Below, one piece after another: positions 24,937-34,038 of a stretch of 64,000 bases of DNA. A model generated the notes under the pieces. That model saw only the letters and a program-made list of their open reading frames with translations. It was not told the DNA's origin and searched no databases. Made by a program: the position numbers and the translations under genes. Each line of letters begins with the position of its first letter. The stretch's first letter is position 1. The DNA comes from an uncultured Lachnospiraceae bacterium (lineage in GTDB: Bacteria > Bacillota > Clostridia > Lachnospirales > Lachnospiraceae): positions 152,114-216,113 of the forward strand of contig CALWIA010000010.1 in NCBI GenBank assembly GCA_944380605.1, written 5' to 3'.

Positions 24937-25647
24937 TCAGTAATCGTTTTTGATCTGAATGCCCTGGGACTCAATGCTCCGGCGGATGGAAAGCATCTTT
25001 TCATCCGTCTGGGCGATGACGTCCGCGCACTGGCGGAGTTCTTCGCTGATCTCATCCGAATCCATAAATTCCTTTTTATACTTCAGCTGATGATCCAGGC
25101 TGGCCCAGAAATCCATGGCAATGGTCCGGATCTGCACCTCCACCCGGATTTTCCGCTTCGCGTCGGAAAAGAACACCGGCACTTCCACGATCATGTGATA
25201 GCTGCGGTAGCCGTTGTCCTTGGGACTCTCGATATAGTCCTTTACCTCGATGACGTCCACGTCGTCCTGGCGGGCCAGCATATCCGCCACCTGATAGATG
25301 TCGTCCAGGAAAGAACAGATCACCCGCACGCCGGCGATGTCGTCCAGATTCCGCATCATGGAATCCAGCGTCACCTCAAAACCCTTGCGCTGCAACTTCT
25401 CCACGATGCTGGCCGGCTTTTTCACCCTGGATTTAATCATCTCTATGGGATTGCGCTGATTGCGCACCGACAGCTCGTCGTTGAGCACTTCCAGCTTGGT
25501 CTTCACTTCCCGGATGGCGCAGGAATACATCATCATAATCTGCTGGAACTGACGGGCCTGGTCAATCAGTTTTTCCGGCACCTGCACCGTGTCCGGCGCT
25601 TTGACAACCGACTGTACCAGTTCGCTGTTGGGATTCCGGTTTACCAT
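24937..25647 (-). CDS. Small (p)ppGpp synthetase (RelQ/YjbM-type)
   Basis: A 236-residue stand-alone RelA/SpoT synthetase domain with no hydrolase or ACT/TGS domains, so a small alarmone synthetase. Typical elements are KKPASIVEKLQRKGFEV, LDDIAGVRVICSFLDDIYQV, the ESPKDNGYRSYHMIVEVP loop and RIRVEVQIRTIAMDFWASLDH with catalytic Glu. It starts directly against the mrp stop (no gap), so is probably co-expressed. It would make (p)ppGpp from ATP and GDP/GTP in response to envelope or nutrient stress (family knowledge). Confidence 0.93.
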   Translation of the reverse strand: MVNRNPNSELVQSVVKAPDTVQVPEKLIDQARQFQQIMMMYSCAIREVKTKLEVLNDELSVRNQRNPIEMIKSRVKKPASIVEKLQRKGFEVTLDSMMRNLDDIAGVRVICSFLDDIYQVADMLARQDDVDVIEVKDYIESPKDNGYRSYHMIVEVPVFFSDAKRKIRVEVQIRTIAMDFWASLDHQLKYKKEFMDSDEISEELRQCADVIAQTDEKMLSIRRSIESQGIQIKNDY

Positions 25648-26472
25648 TTAGCCTTCCATCTTCGCGGCGGCCTCATCCAGCCAGTCCGCTTCCAGATATT
25701 CTACCGAACCCTGGTCCACCATTCTGGCAATCTCCGGCCGGATAGGAATCTTTGCCAGAACCGGAATGCCGTGCTCCGCGGCGATTTCGTCGATATGGCT
25801 CTCGCCAAAAACGGAAATCCGCTTTCCGCAGTCCGGGCATTCCAGATAACTCATATTCTCTACCACACCGAGAATCGGAATATCCATCTTTCTGGCCATA
25901 TTCACCGCCTTGGACACGATCATGGAAACCAGCTCCTGCGGAGAGGTCACAATCACAATGCCGTCCACCGGCAGAGACTGGAACACCGTCAGCGGCACGT
26001 CGCCGGTTCCCGGAGGCATATCCACAAACATATAGTCGATGTTTTCCCACAGGGTCTCGCTCCAGAACTGCTTCACCGCTCCGGCGATCACCGGGCCTCT
26101 CCAGATCACCGGATCCGTCTCGTGGTCCAGCAGCAGATTGGCGCTCATCACCTGAATGCCGGTGCTGGTAACCGCGGGCACCATCAGGTTCCCCGTCATG
26201 CCGATGCCGCCGTCGATGCCGAAGGCCTTGGGAATGGACGGTCCCGTAATATCCGCGTCCAGAATCGCGGTCCGGTATCCTTTGCTGTTCATCTTCACGG
26301 CCAGCATGGAAGTCACCAGGGACTTGCCCACGCCGCCTTTGCCGCTGACTACGCCGATCACCTTCTTAACCGAGCTGGCCGGGTTCAGCTTTTCTATAAA
26401 ACTGGTCTGTTCCTGCGTACGGCTGCTGCAGGTCTCGCCGCAGCTGGAACAATCATGACTGCATTCGCTCAT
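25648..26472 (-). CDS. Mrp/NBP35-family iron-sulfur cluster carrier ATPase
   Basis: A 274-residue P-loop ATPase for Fe-S cluster transfer. The deviant Walker A GVVSGKGGVGKSLVTSML is at about residues 31-48, with TGPSIPKAFGI and MPPGTGDVPLTVFQSLP in the core. It has a Cys-rich N terminus (CSHDCSSCGETCSS) and a bridging CPDC motif. ATG 26472 is chosen because GGAGG lies 11 bases upstream and homologues begin MSEC-like. Co-transcribed with the downstream RelQ gene. Confidence 0.9.
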   Translation of the reverse strand: MSECSHDCSSCGETCSSRTQEQTSFIEKLNPASSVKKVIGVVSGKGGVGKSLVTSMLAVKMNSKGYRTAILDADITGPSIPKAFGIDGGIGMTGNLMVPAVTSTGIQVMSANLLLDHETDPVIWRGPVIAGAVKQFWSETLWENIDYMFVDMPPGTGDVPLTVFQSLPVDGIVIVTSPQELVSMIVSKAVNMARKMDIPILGVVENMSYLECPDCGKRISVFGESHIDEIAAEHGIPVLAKIPIRPEIARMVDQGSVEYLEADWLDEAAAKMEG

Positions 26473-26529
26473 TGTCTTGTCATCCTCCATTTTGATTTCT
26501 GCCGCCGGAAGGCGGCGCACTTACCGATT

Positions 26530-26558
26530 ATTATAAACCTGCCGGCATCAAAAGTCTA
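26530..26558 (-). promoter_or_regulatory. Promoter of mrp-relQ
   Basis: Minus strand TAGACT (26553-26558), 17-base spacer, TATAAT (26530-26535). The leader holds a small GCCGCC/GGCGGC hairpin (26501-26516). Confidence 0.65.
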
Positions 26559-26563
26559 CCTTC

Positions 26564-27121
26564 TTACACAGATTTTCTCAGCGCCCGAAACACGCCGGCC
26601 TGCTCCATGGCCCGTACCAGCGAGTAGAAAATCAGGGCGTTTGCCGGACACATCAGCAGGTTCTTAAGCACCCGCGCGGGCAGCAGCACAAAAAAGCCCT
26701 TTCCGTACATGATGTCCAGCCACAGAGTCCCCAGCAGCATATTGCACACCACCGAAACCGTAAATTCCGCCGCCAGCACCCGCAGAAAGGTCAGCCTCTT
26801 TTTGTAAAAAAACAGGCCGTACAGCACGCCCGCCGCCGCCGCCCCCAGCGTCCAGCCCGGGAAAAACTCGCCGGTAGGCTTTATGAAATACTTCAGCACG
26901 TCCAGAGCCGCACCGAAACACCCGCCCACCGCCGGTCCGAACAGCAGGTAGACCATCTGGTTGGCTATAGTGGAAAATCCGACTTTCAGAAAATCTCCCG
27001 CCTGAAGCGTCAGACTCCCCAGGACAATGGAAACCGCCCCGAACATGCTGGCGGTGGTGATGGTCCTCGCCTTTCCGAATTCTCTGTAAGAATCTACAAA
27101 TGAAGCCCGTATTCCCTGCAT
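26564..27121 (-). CDS. folT: ECF transporter S component, folate-specific (FolT-like)
   Basis: A 185-residue substrate-binding membrane subunit that joins the shared EcfA/A'/T module (not in this window) to import folates. About five or six hydrophobic segments are seen (ITTASMFGAVSIVLGSLTL; YLLFGPAVGGCFGAALDV; GWTLGAAAAGVLYGLFFY). The PTGEFFPGW stretch is typical of this S component group. ATG 27121 has AAAGGAGG 8 bases upstream. A THF riboswitch directly upstream strongly supports folate as substrate. Confidence 0.9.
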   Translation of the reverse strand: MQGIRASFVDSYREFGKARTITTASMFGAVSIVLGSLTLQAGDFLKVGFSTIANQMVYLLFGPAVGGCFGAALDVLKYFIKPTGEFFPGWTLGAAAAGVLYGLFFYKKRLTFLRVLAAEFTVSVVCNMLLGTLWLDIMYGKGFFVLLPARVLKNLLMCPANALIFYSLVRAMEQAGVFRALRKSV

Positions 27122-27128
27122 AAAAAAA

Positions 27129-27164
27129 TACCTCCTTTGCAGCATCTTACTACAACAGGAGATA
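27129..27164 (-). promoter_or_regulatory. SD-sequestering hairpin downstream of the THF riboswitch
   Basis: TATCTCCT (minus strand, 27164-27157) can pair with AGGAGGTA (27136-27129), which contains the folT SD, using one G:U pair. This provides a translational off state that the aptamer can control (inference). Confidence 0.6.
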
Positions 27165-27177
27165 ATCCTATCTTCCA

Positions 27178-27282
27178 TTGCAGCGGGATGCGGCCTGCCC
27201 ACCGCGGGATCGCTCCCTTCGTCCGGACGGCAACTCCCCGTCCATCCGGCACTTAACGCGCGCAGGCCTACTCTGCTCTCTT
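27178..27282 (-). ncRNA. THF (tetrahydrofolate) riboswitch
   Basis: The minus-strand leader carries the family marks in order: AGAGTAG, GCGTTAAGTGCC, GGATGG, GGACGAAGGGAGC, CCGCGGTGGGC and GCCGCATCCCGCTGC. These match what I know of the Rfam THF riboswitch consensus. The 5' GCAG pairs with the 3' CTGC to close P1. It lies directly upstream of folT, a normal place for this class. Confidence 0.9.
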
Positions 27283-27314
27283 ATATTTGGTTGTCGATTT
27301 CTATGTATCCGGAT

Positions 27315-27581
27315 TTACATCTCGCCCAGTCCGGACTCGATGGCTTCTGAAATGGTCTTCATGGCCTCTTCCTCGTCCGGGCCGTCGCAGATCAGCGTGA
27401 TCTCCGTGCCGCACTTGATGCCGGCAGCCATAACATTCAGCACGCTTTTGGCGACAATCCGCTTTTCCCCGCACTCGATGATGATGTCGCTTTTGAACTT
27501 CATGGACTTCTGGGACAGCATTCCCGCCGGCCTCAGATGCAGTCCAGACGGATTTACAACTTTCAACGTTTTCTTCAGCAT
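27315..27581 (-). CDS. HPr-family phosphocarrier protein
   Basis: An 88-residue HPr-like protein of the PTS. The phosphorylated His 15 is in NPSGLHLRPAGML, and a Ser near position 46 (AKSVLNVMAAG) is the expected HPr kinase target, though the following residues are not the textbook ones. SD AAGGAG precedes ATG 27581. No EI gene is beside it, so it may be the general HPr or a catabolite-regulating paralog. Monocistronic from the promoter at 27629-27657. Confidence 0.88.
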   Translation of the reverse strand: MLKKTLKVVNPSGLHLRPAGMLSQKSMKFKSDIIIECGEKRIVAKSVLNVMAAGIKCGTEITLICDGPDEEEAMKTISEAIESGLGEM

Positions 27582-27628
27582 ACGATCTTCTCCTTTTCGC
27601 GGATCTTCGCCGCCTCTTATTACGTAAA

Positions 27629-27657
27629 AGTGTAGTACAAATCCGAAACGCTGTCAA
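27629..27657 (-). promoter_or_regulatory. Promoter of the HPr gene
   Basis: Minus strand TTGACA (27652-27657), 17-base spacer, TACACT (27629-27634). The -35 overlaps the 3' end of queH. Confidence 0.8.
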
Positions 27658-28265
27658 GTGCGGATCGAGTACACGCATCCGCAGTAATTCTGCCGGTACA
27701 GGCCGTACTGCGCCGACAGTTCCACCGACCGTTTATAGCCGTTTTTCTTTTTAAAATCCGAAGGCAGATACGGCACGCCGTACTCCCGGCCCAGCCGCTC
27801 CCCGATCTCCATAAGCTTCTGCGCCGACTTTAGCGGGCTGATGCTCAAGGTGGTGGCAAACCAGTCAAATCCGCCGGCCGCCGCCTCTCTGGCCGCCTCC
27901 CGCAGCCGCAGTTCGTAGCAGGCCTCGCAACGCTTTCCGCCTTCCGGCTCCTGTTCCAGGCCCTTGGCGGCCTGGTAAAAGGCCTCCGGTTCAAAGCGTC
28001 CCTCCACAAGCCGCACCGGATGGACAAATTCCATATCCGCCAGCAGCTTTTGCTGCTCCTTCAGCCGCTTTCCAAATTCCTCCGGCGGGTAGATATTGGG
28101 GTTGTAATACAGCACCGTGATCTCAAAATACCGGGACAGATACTCCAGCACGTAACTGCTGCAGGGCGCGCAGCAGCTGTGCAGCAGCAGCCGGGGTACG
28201 GCAGCTTCCCGCTCCAGCCCTTCCAGCACCCGGTCCAGTTCTTTCTGATAATTGCGGGGATTCAC
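27654..28265 (-). CDS. queH: Epoxyqueuosine reductase QueH
   Basis: A 203-residue DUF208 enzyme for the last step of queuosine tRNA modification (epoxyqueuosine to queuosine). The Cys ligands of its [4Fe-4S]/metal site are in LLLHSCCAPCSSYV and KRCEACYELRL, and a C-terminal YCGC pair is the redox disulfide. The start is GTG 28265 with AGGAGG 6 bases upstream. Located just downstream of rpoD (33 bases), so read-through is likely. Other que genes are absent here. Confidence 0.92.
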   Translation of the reverse strand: MNPRNYQKELDRVLEGLEREAAVPRLLLHSCCAPCSSYVLEYLSRYFEITVLYYNPNIYPPEEFGKRLKEQQKLLADMEFVHPVRLVEGRFEPEAFYQAAKGLEQEPEGGKRCEACYELRLREAAREAAAGGFDWFATTLSISPLKSAQKLMEIGERLGREYGVPYLPSDFKKKNGYKRSVELSAQYGLYRQNYCGCVYSIRT

Positions 28266-28298
28266 AGCACACCTCCTGCCAAAGCCTGCGTGGGCGGT

Positions 28299-29426
28299 TT
28301 ACAGGAAATCCCGGATCCGCTTGCTTCTCACCGGGTTGCGCAGCTTCCGCAGCGCCTTGGCCTCGATCTGGCGGATCCGCTCTCGGGTCACGTTGAACTC
28401 CTTGCCCACTTCTTCCAGGGTCCTGGGGTGTCCGTCCTCCAGGCCGAACCGCAGCACGATCACCTGCCGTTCCCGTTCTTTCAGATCGCCTAACAGGGCG
28501 TCGATGTGTTCCCGCAGCATCACGGATTCCACGTTGCCCTCCGGCGTCACCACGTTGTTGTCCGCCACAAAATCGCCCAGGTTGGAATCGTCTTCCTCGC
28601 CGATGGGCGTTTCCAGGGAAGCCGGTTCTCTGGCGATCTGCATGATCTCCATTACCTTCTCTTCCGACATGTCCAGCGCTTCCGCCAGTTCCGTCACCGA
28701 AGGCTCATACCCCAGTTCCAGCGTCAGCTTCCGCTGCATCTTGGACATTTTGTTGATGGTCTCCACCATATGCACCGGCACGCGGATGGTTCTCGCCTGA
28801 TCCGCCAGCGCTCTTGTCACCGACTGCCGAATCCACCAGGTCGCATATGTACTTAACTTATATCCTTTGGTATAGTCAAATTTTTCCACGCCTTTGATCA
28901 GGCCCAGGTTGCCCTCCTGAACCAGATCCAGAAAGCTCATGCCCCGTCCCGTATAGCGCTTGGCGATGCTGACCACCAGCCGCAGGTTGGCCTCGATCAG
29001 CCGCTCCTTGGCCTGTTCGTCGCCGTCCGCCTTTTTCTTGGCCAGTTCCAGTTCCTCGTCCGCCGTCAGAAGCGGGACCGTGCCGATTTCCTTTAAATAC
29101 ATCCGCACCGGATCTTCCGTGCCGATGCCTTCCAGAAGGTCAATGGCGTCCAGATCGATGTCCTCTTCCTCCATATCCTTCAGGAAGCGTTCATCATCGT
29201 CGTCATCCAGCAGCAGCGGTTCTTCCGCCAGCAGATTGTCGTCCATAACCGGGACCACGTCGATGCCGTGGCTTTCCAGGTATGAGTAGATCTGCTCCAT
29301 CTGCTCCGTAGAAAGCGAATCGCCCTGGAAGAAGTTGTTAATCTCCGTTACATCCAGCGCGTTGTGCTTTCCCTTTGCCTGCTCCACCAATTTTCCCAGT
29401 TTTTCCAAAAAATTATTCTTTTCCAC
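28299..29426 (-). CDS. rpoD: RNA polymerase primary sigma factor RpoD/SigA
   Basis: A 375-residue vegetative sigma factor. It has a short region 1.1 ([20 protein letters not shown]), an acidic linker ([20 protein letters not shown]), region 2 ([40 protein letters not shown]), region 3 and region 4 ([20 protein letters not shown]). The start is probably GTG 29426; the SD is weak. dnaG, the usual neighbour, is absent; lipid kinase lies upstream instead. It has its own consensus-like promoter. Confidence 0.96.
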   Translation of the reverse strand: MEKNNFLEKLGKLVEQAKGKHNALDVTEINNFFQGDSLSTEQMEQIYSYLESHGIDVVPVMDDNLLAEEPLLLDDDDDERFLKDMEEEDIDLDAIDLLEGIGTEDPVRMYLKEIGTVPLLTADEELELAKKKADGDEQAKERLIEANLRLVVSIAKRYTGRGMSFLDLVQEGNLGLIKGVEKFDYTKGYKLSTYATWWIRQSVTRALADQARTIRVPVHMVETINKMSKMQRKLTLELGYEPSVTELAEALDMSEEKVMEIMQIAREPASLETPIGEEDDSNLGDFVADNNVVTPEGNVESVMLREHIDALLGDLKERERQVIVLRFGLEDGHPRTLEEVGKEFNVTRERIRQIEAKALRKLRNPVRSKRIRDFL

Positions 29427-29476
29427 CAGATAACGCCCTTTCGCTTATGGTTTCCTTCAGTTCTACACAACTAGTC

Positions 29477-29505
29477 ATTATATACTAACGGGGGACAATT
29501 TTCAA
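29477..29505 (-). promoter_or_regulatory. Promoter of rpoD
   Basis: Minus strand TTGAAA (29500-29505), 17-base spacer, TATAAT (29477-29482). The -35 overlaps the stop codon of the upstream lipid kinase gene. Confidence 0.82.
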
Positions 29506-30404
29506 CTTTTTTTTACGAGCCCGCAGAGGATCTCAATCCGTTTGGAAAGGTTTTCAATTTCCACCTCCGTCCGGGATCCGCCGAACTCTCCGTCCAGCAC
29601 CCAGTCCACCGGTTCTTCCGACCGGATGCGCAGCCGGGACGTCCGGAACCGGTACACATATTCACTGCGTTCCTCCTTCAGAATCATATACGAAAGAATG
29701 TTGGTCAGCTCCAGCGGCGTCCGGGGCGTCCGGATCAGCAGCACCTCAAACAGCCCGTCGTTCAGCGACACATCCTGGTTCACCAGCCCCCGGAATCCGC
29801 CGACGCTGGTGGTATTGGTGACCATGCCGAAAATAAAATCCCCCTCCAGGCAGAAATCGTCGGCTTCCGCCCGCATGCGGTAGGACTTGATATTGGCCAG
29901 GCTCTTCACCCCTTCCAGCATATAGGCCTGATGGCCCAGCAGATTCTTCCGCTCCTGGGGCGTCATATAGGACACTTCCGTAAAGGCGCCGAACCCCGCC
30001 ACATAGACAAAATTCCGTTCCTGGCAGAAATGGCCTACGTCGATGGCATAGGGCGTGCCGTGGACCACATTTTCCGCCGCCTTCATGATGCTGGAGGGAA
30101 TCGCCAGGCTGGACGCGAAGTCGTTGGTGGAGCCCGCCGGAATATAGCCCAGCATCGGCGCCCGCTTCAGGCGCATCATGCCGGAAATGGTCTCGCTTAA
30201 CGTCCCGTCGCCGCCGCTGCAGACCACCAGATCCGCCTGGCTGCCCAGCCGGGCGGCGGTCTCCATGGCGTCCAGCGGCGCCTGGGTCACGTGGACCTGC
30301 ACCTCCCAGCCGCAAGCGGAAAACAGATCCAGCACGTCCATGAGATGGCGGCGCATCTTTTCCCTGCCGGAGCGGGGATTGACAATAAACAGCATATTTC
30401 CCAT
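29502..30404 (-). CDS. Diacylglycerol/lipid kinase (YegS/DgkB family)
   Basis: A 300-residue kinase with the DAGK catalytic domain. The nucleotide-binding motif GGDGTLSETISGM is near residue 65, N-terminal MLFIVNPRSGREKM is typical, and SLAIPSSIMKAAENVVHGTP follows. Likely phosphorylates diacylglycerol for return to phospholipid synthesis. ATG 30404 has AAAGGAGG upstream. It follows mutY by 15 bases and ends a compact gene run from argF. Confidence 0.9.
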   Translation of the reverse strand: MGNMLFIVNPRSGREKMRRHLMDVLDLFSACGWEVQVHVTQAPLDAMETAARLGSQADLVVCSGGDGTLSETISGMMRLKRAPMLGYIPAGSTNDFASSLAIPSSIMKAAENVVHGTPYAIDVGHFCQERNFVYVAGFGAFTEVSYMTPQERKNLLGHQAYMLEGVKSLANIKSYRMRAEADDFCLEGDFIFGMVTNTTSVGGFRGLVNQDVSLNDGLFEVLLIRTPRTPLELTNILSYMILKEERSEYVYRFRTSRLRIRSEEPVDWVLDGEFGGSRTEVEIENLSKRIEILCGLVKKS

Positions 30405-30419
30405 AGGAGCCTCCTCCTT

Positions 30420-31556
<1,137 letters not shown>

Positions 31557-31599
31557 ATTCGTTCCTTTTTGTCCCGCCCCACAGGAGGGCAGCCGGCGC

Positions 31600-32580
31600 T
31601 CAGACATATCCGTAGATGCCCCGGACCGAAACCTCTCCGGACATCACCTGTTCCACAGTTCCGTCCTCCCGCTCCACCAGCAGTTCTCCTGCCGCGTTGA
31701 TGCCGCGGCAGATGCCGCTGTAGGCTCCCGCAGGCGCCAGCACCTGCACCTGCCGGTTCTGGTTGGCCAGCTGTGCCATATATTCGTCCATAAGGCCGGA
31801 CAGATCGCCGGCCTGAAGAAATCTTCCGTAATATCCTTCCATGGCCTGCATCACCGCCGCGATCAGCTCACTCCGCTTCCAGCGCGTTCCGGTCTCCAGA
31901 AACAGCGACGTCGCCGTCGCCGCGATCTCCTCCGGAAAGGCCTCCATATTGACGTTGATGCCGATGCCCAGGATCACATAGCGGATGGCTTCCAGCTCCG
32001 TGCTCATCTCCGTCAGGATCCCGCACACCTTTTTCCCGGAAAGGACGATGTCGTTGGGCCACTTGATCTGGGGCTCCAGCCCGCAGACCTTTCGGATTCC
32101 GGCTGTCACCGCCAGCGCCGCCGTCAGCGTCAGCATAGACGCCCGGGACGGCTCCAGTTCCGGCCGCAGCACCAGGCTCATCCAGATGCCGGTTCCCGGC
32201 GGGGACGACCAGTTTCTGCCCCGTCTGCCTTTGCCGGCCTCCTGGCACTCCGCCGCCGCCAGAGTGCCTTCCGCCGCGCCCTGTTCCGCCAGTTCCCTGG
32301 CCCGGCAGTTGGTGGAATCGGTCTTTTCATAAAAGAACACGTTTCCTCCCAGCCGCCTGCCCATCATGCAGCTTTCCAGTTCCGCCTTGGTCAGCACGTC
32401 GGCGCTCTCCAGCAGGCGGTACCCCTTGCTGGGCACCGCCTCGATCCGGTAGCCTTCTTCCTGCAGCTGCCGGATCACCTTCCAGACCGCGGTCCGGGAT
32501 ACCGACAGACGCCTGCACAGCTCCTGGCCCGACAGATATCCATCACAATCCTTCAACATTCGGATAATTTCTGTTTTCAA
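31600..32580 (-). CDS. birA: Biotin-[acetyl-CoA carboxylase] ligase / biotin repressor
   Basis: A 326-residue bifunctional BirA. Residues 1-60 are a winged HTH (LSGQELCRRLSVSRTAVWKV). The ligase domain has GKGRRGRNWSSPPGTGIWMS for biotinyl-AMP and KWPNDIVLSGKKVCGIL. The C-terminal SH3-like part follows. Start is TTG 32580, preceded by GGAGG with a 6-base gap and adjoining the upstream gene. The HTH implies it also represses biotin genes elsewhere; none are in this window. Confidence 0.95.
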   Translation of the reverse strand: MKTEIIRMLKDCDGYLSGQELCRRLSVSRTAVWKVIRQLQEEGYRIEAVPSKGYRLLESADVLTKAELESCMMGRRLGGNVFFYEKTDSTNCRARELAEQGAAEGTLAAAECQEAGKGRRGRNWSSPPGTGIWMSLVLRPELEPSRASMLTLTAALAVTAGIRKVCGLEPQIKWPNDIVLSGKKVCGILTEMSTELEAIRYVILGIGINVNMEAFPEEIAATATSLFLETGTRWKRSELIAAVMQAMEGYYGRFLQAGDLSGLMDEYMAQLANQNRQVQVLAPAGAYSGICRGINAAGELLVEREDGTVEQVMSGEVSVRGIYGYV

Positions 32581-32583
32581 GTC

Positions 32584-32889
32584 CTACCTCCAGATGCTTA
32601 TGGCGCTGATCACCGTCACTGCCGCCAGCAGAACCGCGATGACAAACTGGGCGGCCGCCGCCGCTTTTTTCCGTTTGTCCCGGCCGCTCTGCCGGTACCG
32701 GTGCAGCCCGTTCAGCAGGTTCATCGCGGCAGCCAGGCAGAAGACCGCCGGAAGCAGCCACTGATTTTTCTCCGGGTTCAGAAAAATCACCACCGCCAGC
32801 GCCACTACGCAGACGCCGATGACAATGTGGACCCAGTCCAGAAACAGCGCCGTGCTTCTGGAATTTCTGCGTTTTTCCTGTCCGTACAT
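32584..32889 (-). CDS. Two-helix-pair membrane protein of unknown function
   Basis: A 101-residue protein with a basic N terminus (MYGQEKRRNSRST). Hydrophobic segments are VHIVIGVCVVALAVVIFL, LLPAVFCLAAAMNLLNGL and AQFVIAVLLAAVTVISAISI, with a basic loop RQSGRDKRKKA between. It sits 3 bases after argF and 3 bases before birA, so it is certainly in the same transcript. The SD (GGGAGC) overlaps the argF end. I recognise no family with confidence. Confidence 0.72.
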   Translation of the reverse strand: MYGQEKRRNSRSTALFLDWVHIVIGVCVVALAVVIFLNPEKNQWLLPAVFCLAAAMNLLNGLHRYRQSGRDKRKKAAAAAQFVIAVLLAAVTVISAISIWR

Positions 32890-32892
32890 TTG

Positions 32893-33891
32893 TTACGCTC
32901 CCAATGTGGCGGCCATCACCGCTTTGATGGTATGCATGCGGTTTTCCGCCTCATCAAATACTTTCGACTGTTTCGATTCGAACACTTCGTCAGTTACTTC
33001 CATGTCCGCGATGCCGTACTTTTCGCCCATTTCCTTTCCGATCTTCGTCTTCAGGTCGTGGAACGCAGGCAGGCAGTGGAGGAAAATAGCCTCCGGACCG
33101 GCGGTTTTCATCACCTGCGCCGTCACCTTGTACGGCGACAGCTCCCGGATCCGCTCTTCCCATACCGCGTCCGGCTCGCCCATGGACACCCACACGTCCG
33201 TATAGATCACATCCGCTCCCGCGGCGGCCTCCTCCACGTCTTCCGTCAGGCAGATGGAAGATCCCGACGCGGCGGCATAGGCCCGGCACTGTTCCACCAG
33301 ACCGGCGTCCGGGAAGTATTTCGCCGGCGCGCAGGCGGTAAAATCCAGCCCCATCTTGGCGCAGGCCACCATAAGCGAATTACCCATATTATACCTTGCG
33401 TCTCCCATATATACAAGCTTAATTCCCTTCAGCTTTCCGAAATGCTCCTGAATAGTCAGAAGATCCGCCAGCATCTGGGTGGGATGGTATTCGTTGGTCA
33501 GGCCGTTCCACACCGGCACCCCGGCGTAAGCCGCCAGTTCTTCCACGATCTCCTGGCCGAATCCCCGGTACTCGATGCCGTCAAACATCCGGCCCAGCAC
33601 CCGGGCCGTATCGGCGATGCTCTCCTTCTTGCCGATCTGGGAGCTGGCCGGATCCAGGTACGTGGTGCCCATCCCCAGGTCGTGGGCCGCCGTCTCAAAG
33701 GCGCAGCGGGTCCGGGTACTGGTCTTTTCAAAAATCAGCGCCACGTTTTTCCCCCGCAGCGTATCCGTCAGAATACCTCTCTTTTTCTTATCCTTGTAAT
33801 CCGCCGCCAGATCCAGCAGATACTGGATTTCCTCCGGCGTAAAGTTCTTCAGCGTCAGAAAATGTCTTCCTTTCAGATTTACCGTGTTCAT
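32893..33891 (-). CDS. argF: Ornithine carbamoyltransferase
   Basis: A 332-residue transferase making citrulline from ornithine and carbamoyl phosphate. The carbamoyl-phosphate motif STRTRCAFE is near residue 55, and the ornithine-binding HCLPAFHD near residue 270. WVSMGEP is also typical. ATG 33891 is used (GGAAG 7 bases upstream); the longer ORF extends into the leader. A promoter with an overlapping ARG box lies ~65 bases upstream, favouring a biosynthetic (argF) role over a catabolic arcB one. First gene of argF-hyp-birA-mutY-dgk. Confidence 0.95.
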   Translation of the reverse strand: MNTVNLKGRHFLTLKNFTPEEIQYLLDLAADYKDKKKRGILTDTLRGKNVALIFEKTSTRTRCAFETAAHDLGMGTTYLDPASSQIGKKESIADTARVLGRMFDGIEYRGFGQEIVEELAAYAGVPVWNGLTNEYHPTQMLADLLTIQEHFGKLKGIKLVYMGDARYNMGNSLMVACAKMGLDFTACAPAKYFPDAGLVEQCRAYAAASGSSICLTEDVEEAAAGADVIYTDVWVSMGEPDAVWEERIRELSPYKVTAQVMKTAGPEAIFLHCLPAFHDLKTKIGKEMGEKYGIADMEVTDEVFESKQSKVFDEAENRMHTIKAVMAATLGA

Positions 33892-33954
33892 CGCATAACT
33901 TCCTTTCTCTTTATGGATCCGGACACGCCGGCTTTTTTTAGGATTATGCACAAG

Positions 33955-33983
33955 ATTATACTACTTGATGTATAAATATGCAA
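33955..33983 (-). promoter_or_regulatory. Promoter of argF
   Basis: Minus strand TTGCAT (33978-33983), 17-base spacer, TATAAT (33955-33960). Confidence 0.8.
33969..33982. promoter_or_regulatory. ARG box (ArgR/AhrC operator) over the argF -35
   Basis: TGTATAAATATGCA fits the TGNAT-N4-ATNCA arginine-repressor half-operator and covers the -35 and part of the spacer. Binding would block polymerase when arginine is plentiful (family knowledge plus position). Confidence 0.65.
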
Positions 33984-33999
33984 TATCTTTCTGAAAAGG

Positions 34000-34027
34000 G
34001 AAAAACGGGCGCCGTTTCCGGCGCCCG
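34000..34027 (-). terminator. Terminator of the SPFH/NfeD pair
   Basis: Stem CGGGCGCC/GGCGCCCG (34006-34013 with 34020-34027), 6-base loop, followed on the minus strand by TTTTTCCCTTTT. Twelve bases after the SPFH stop. Confidence 0.88.
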
Positions 34028-34038
34028 TACAGGCATCC

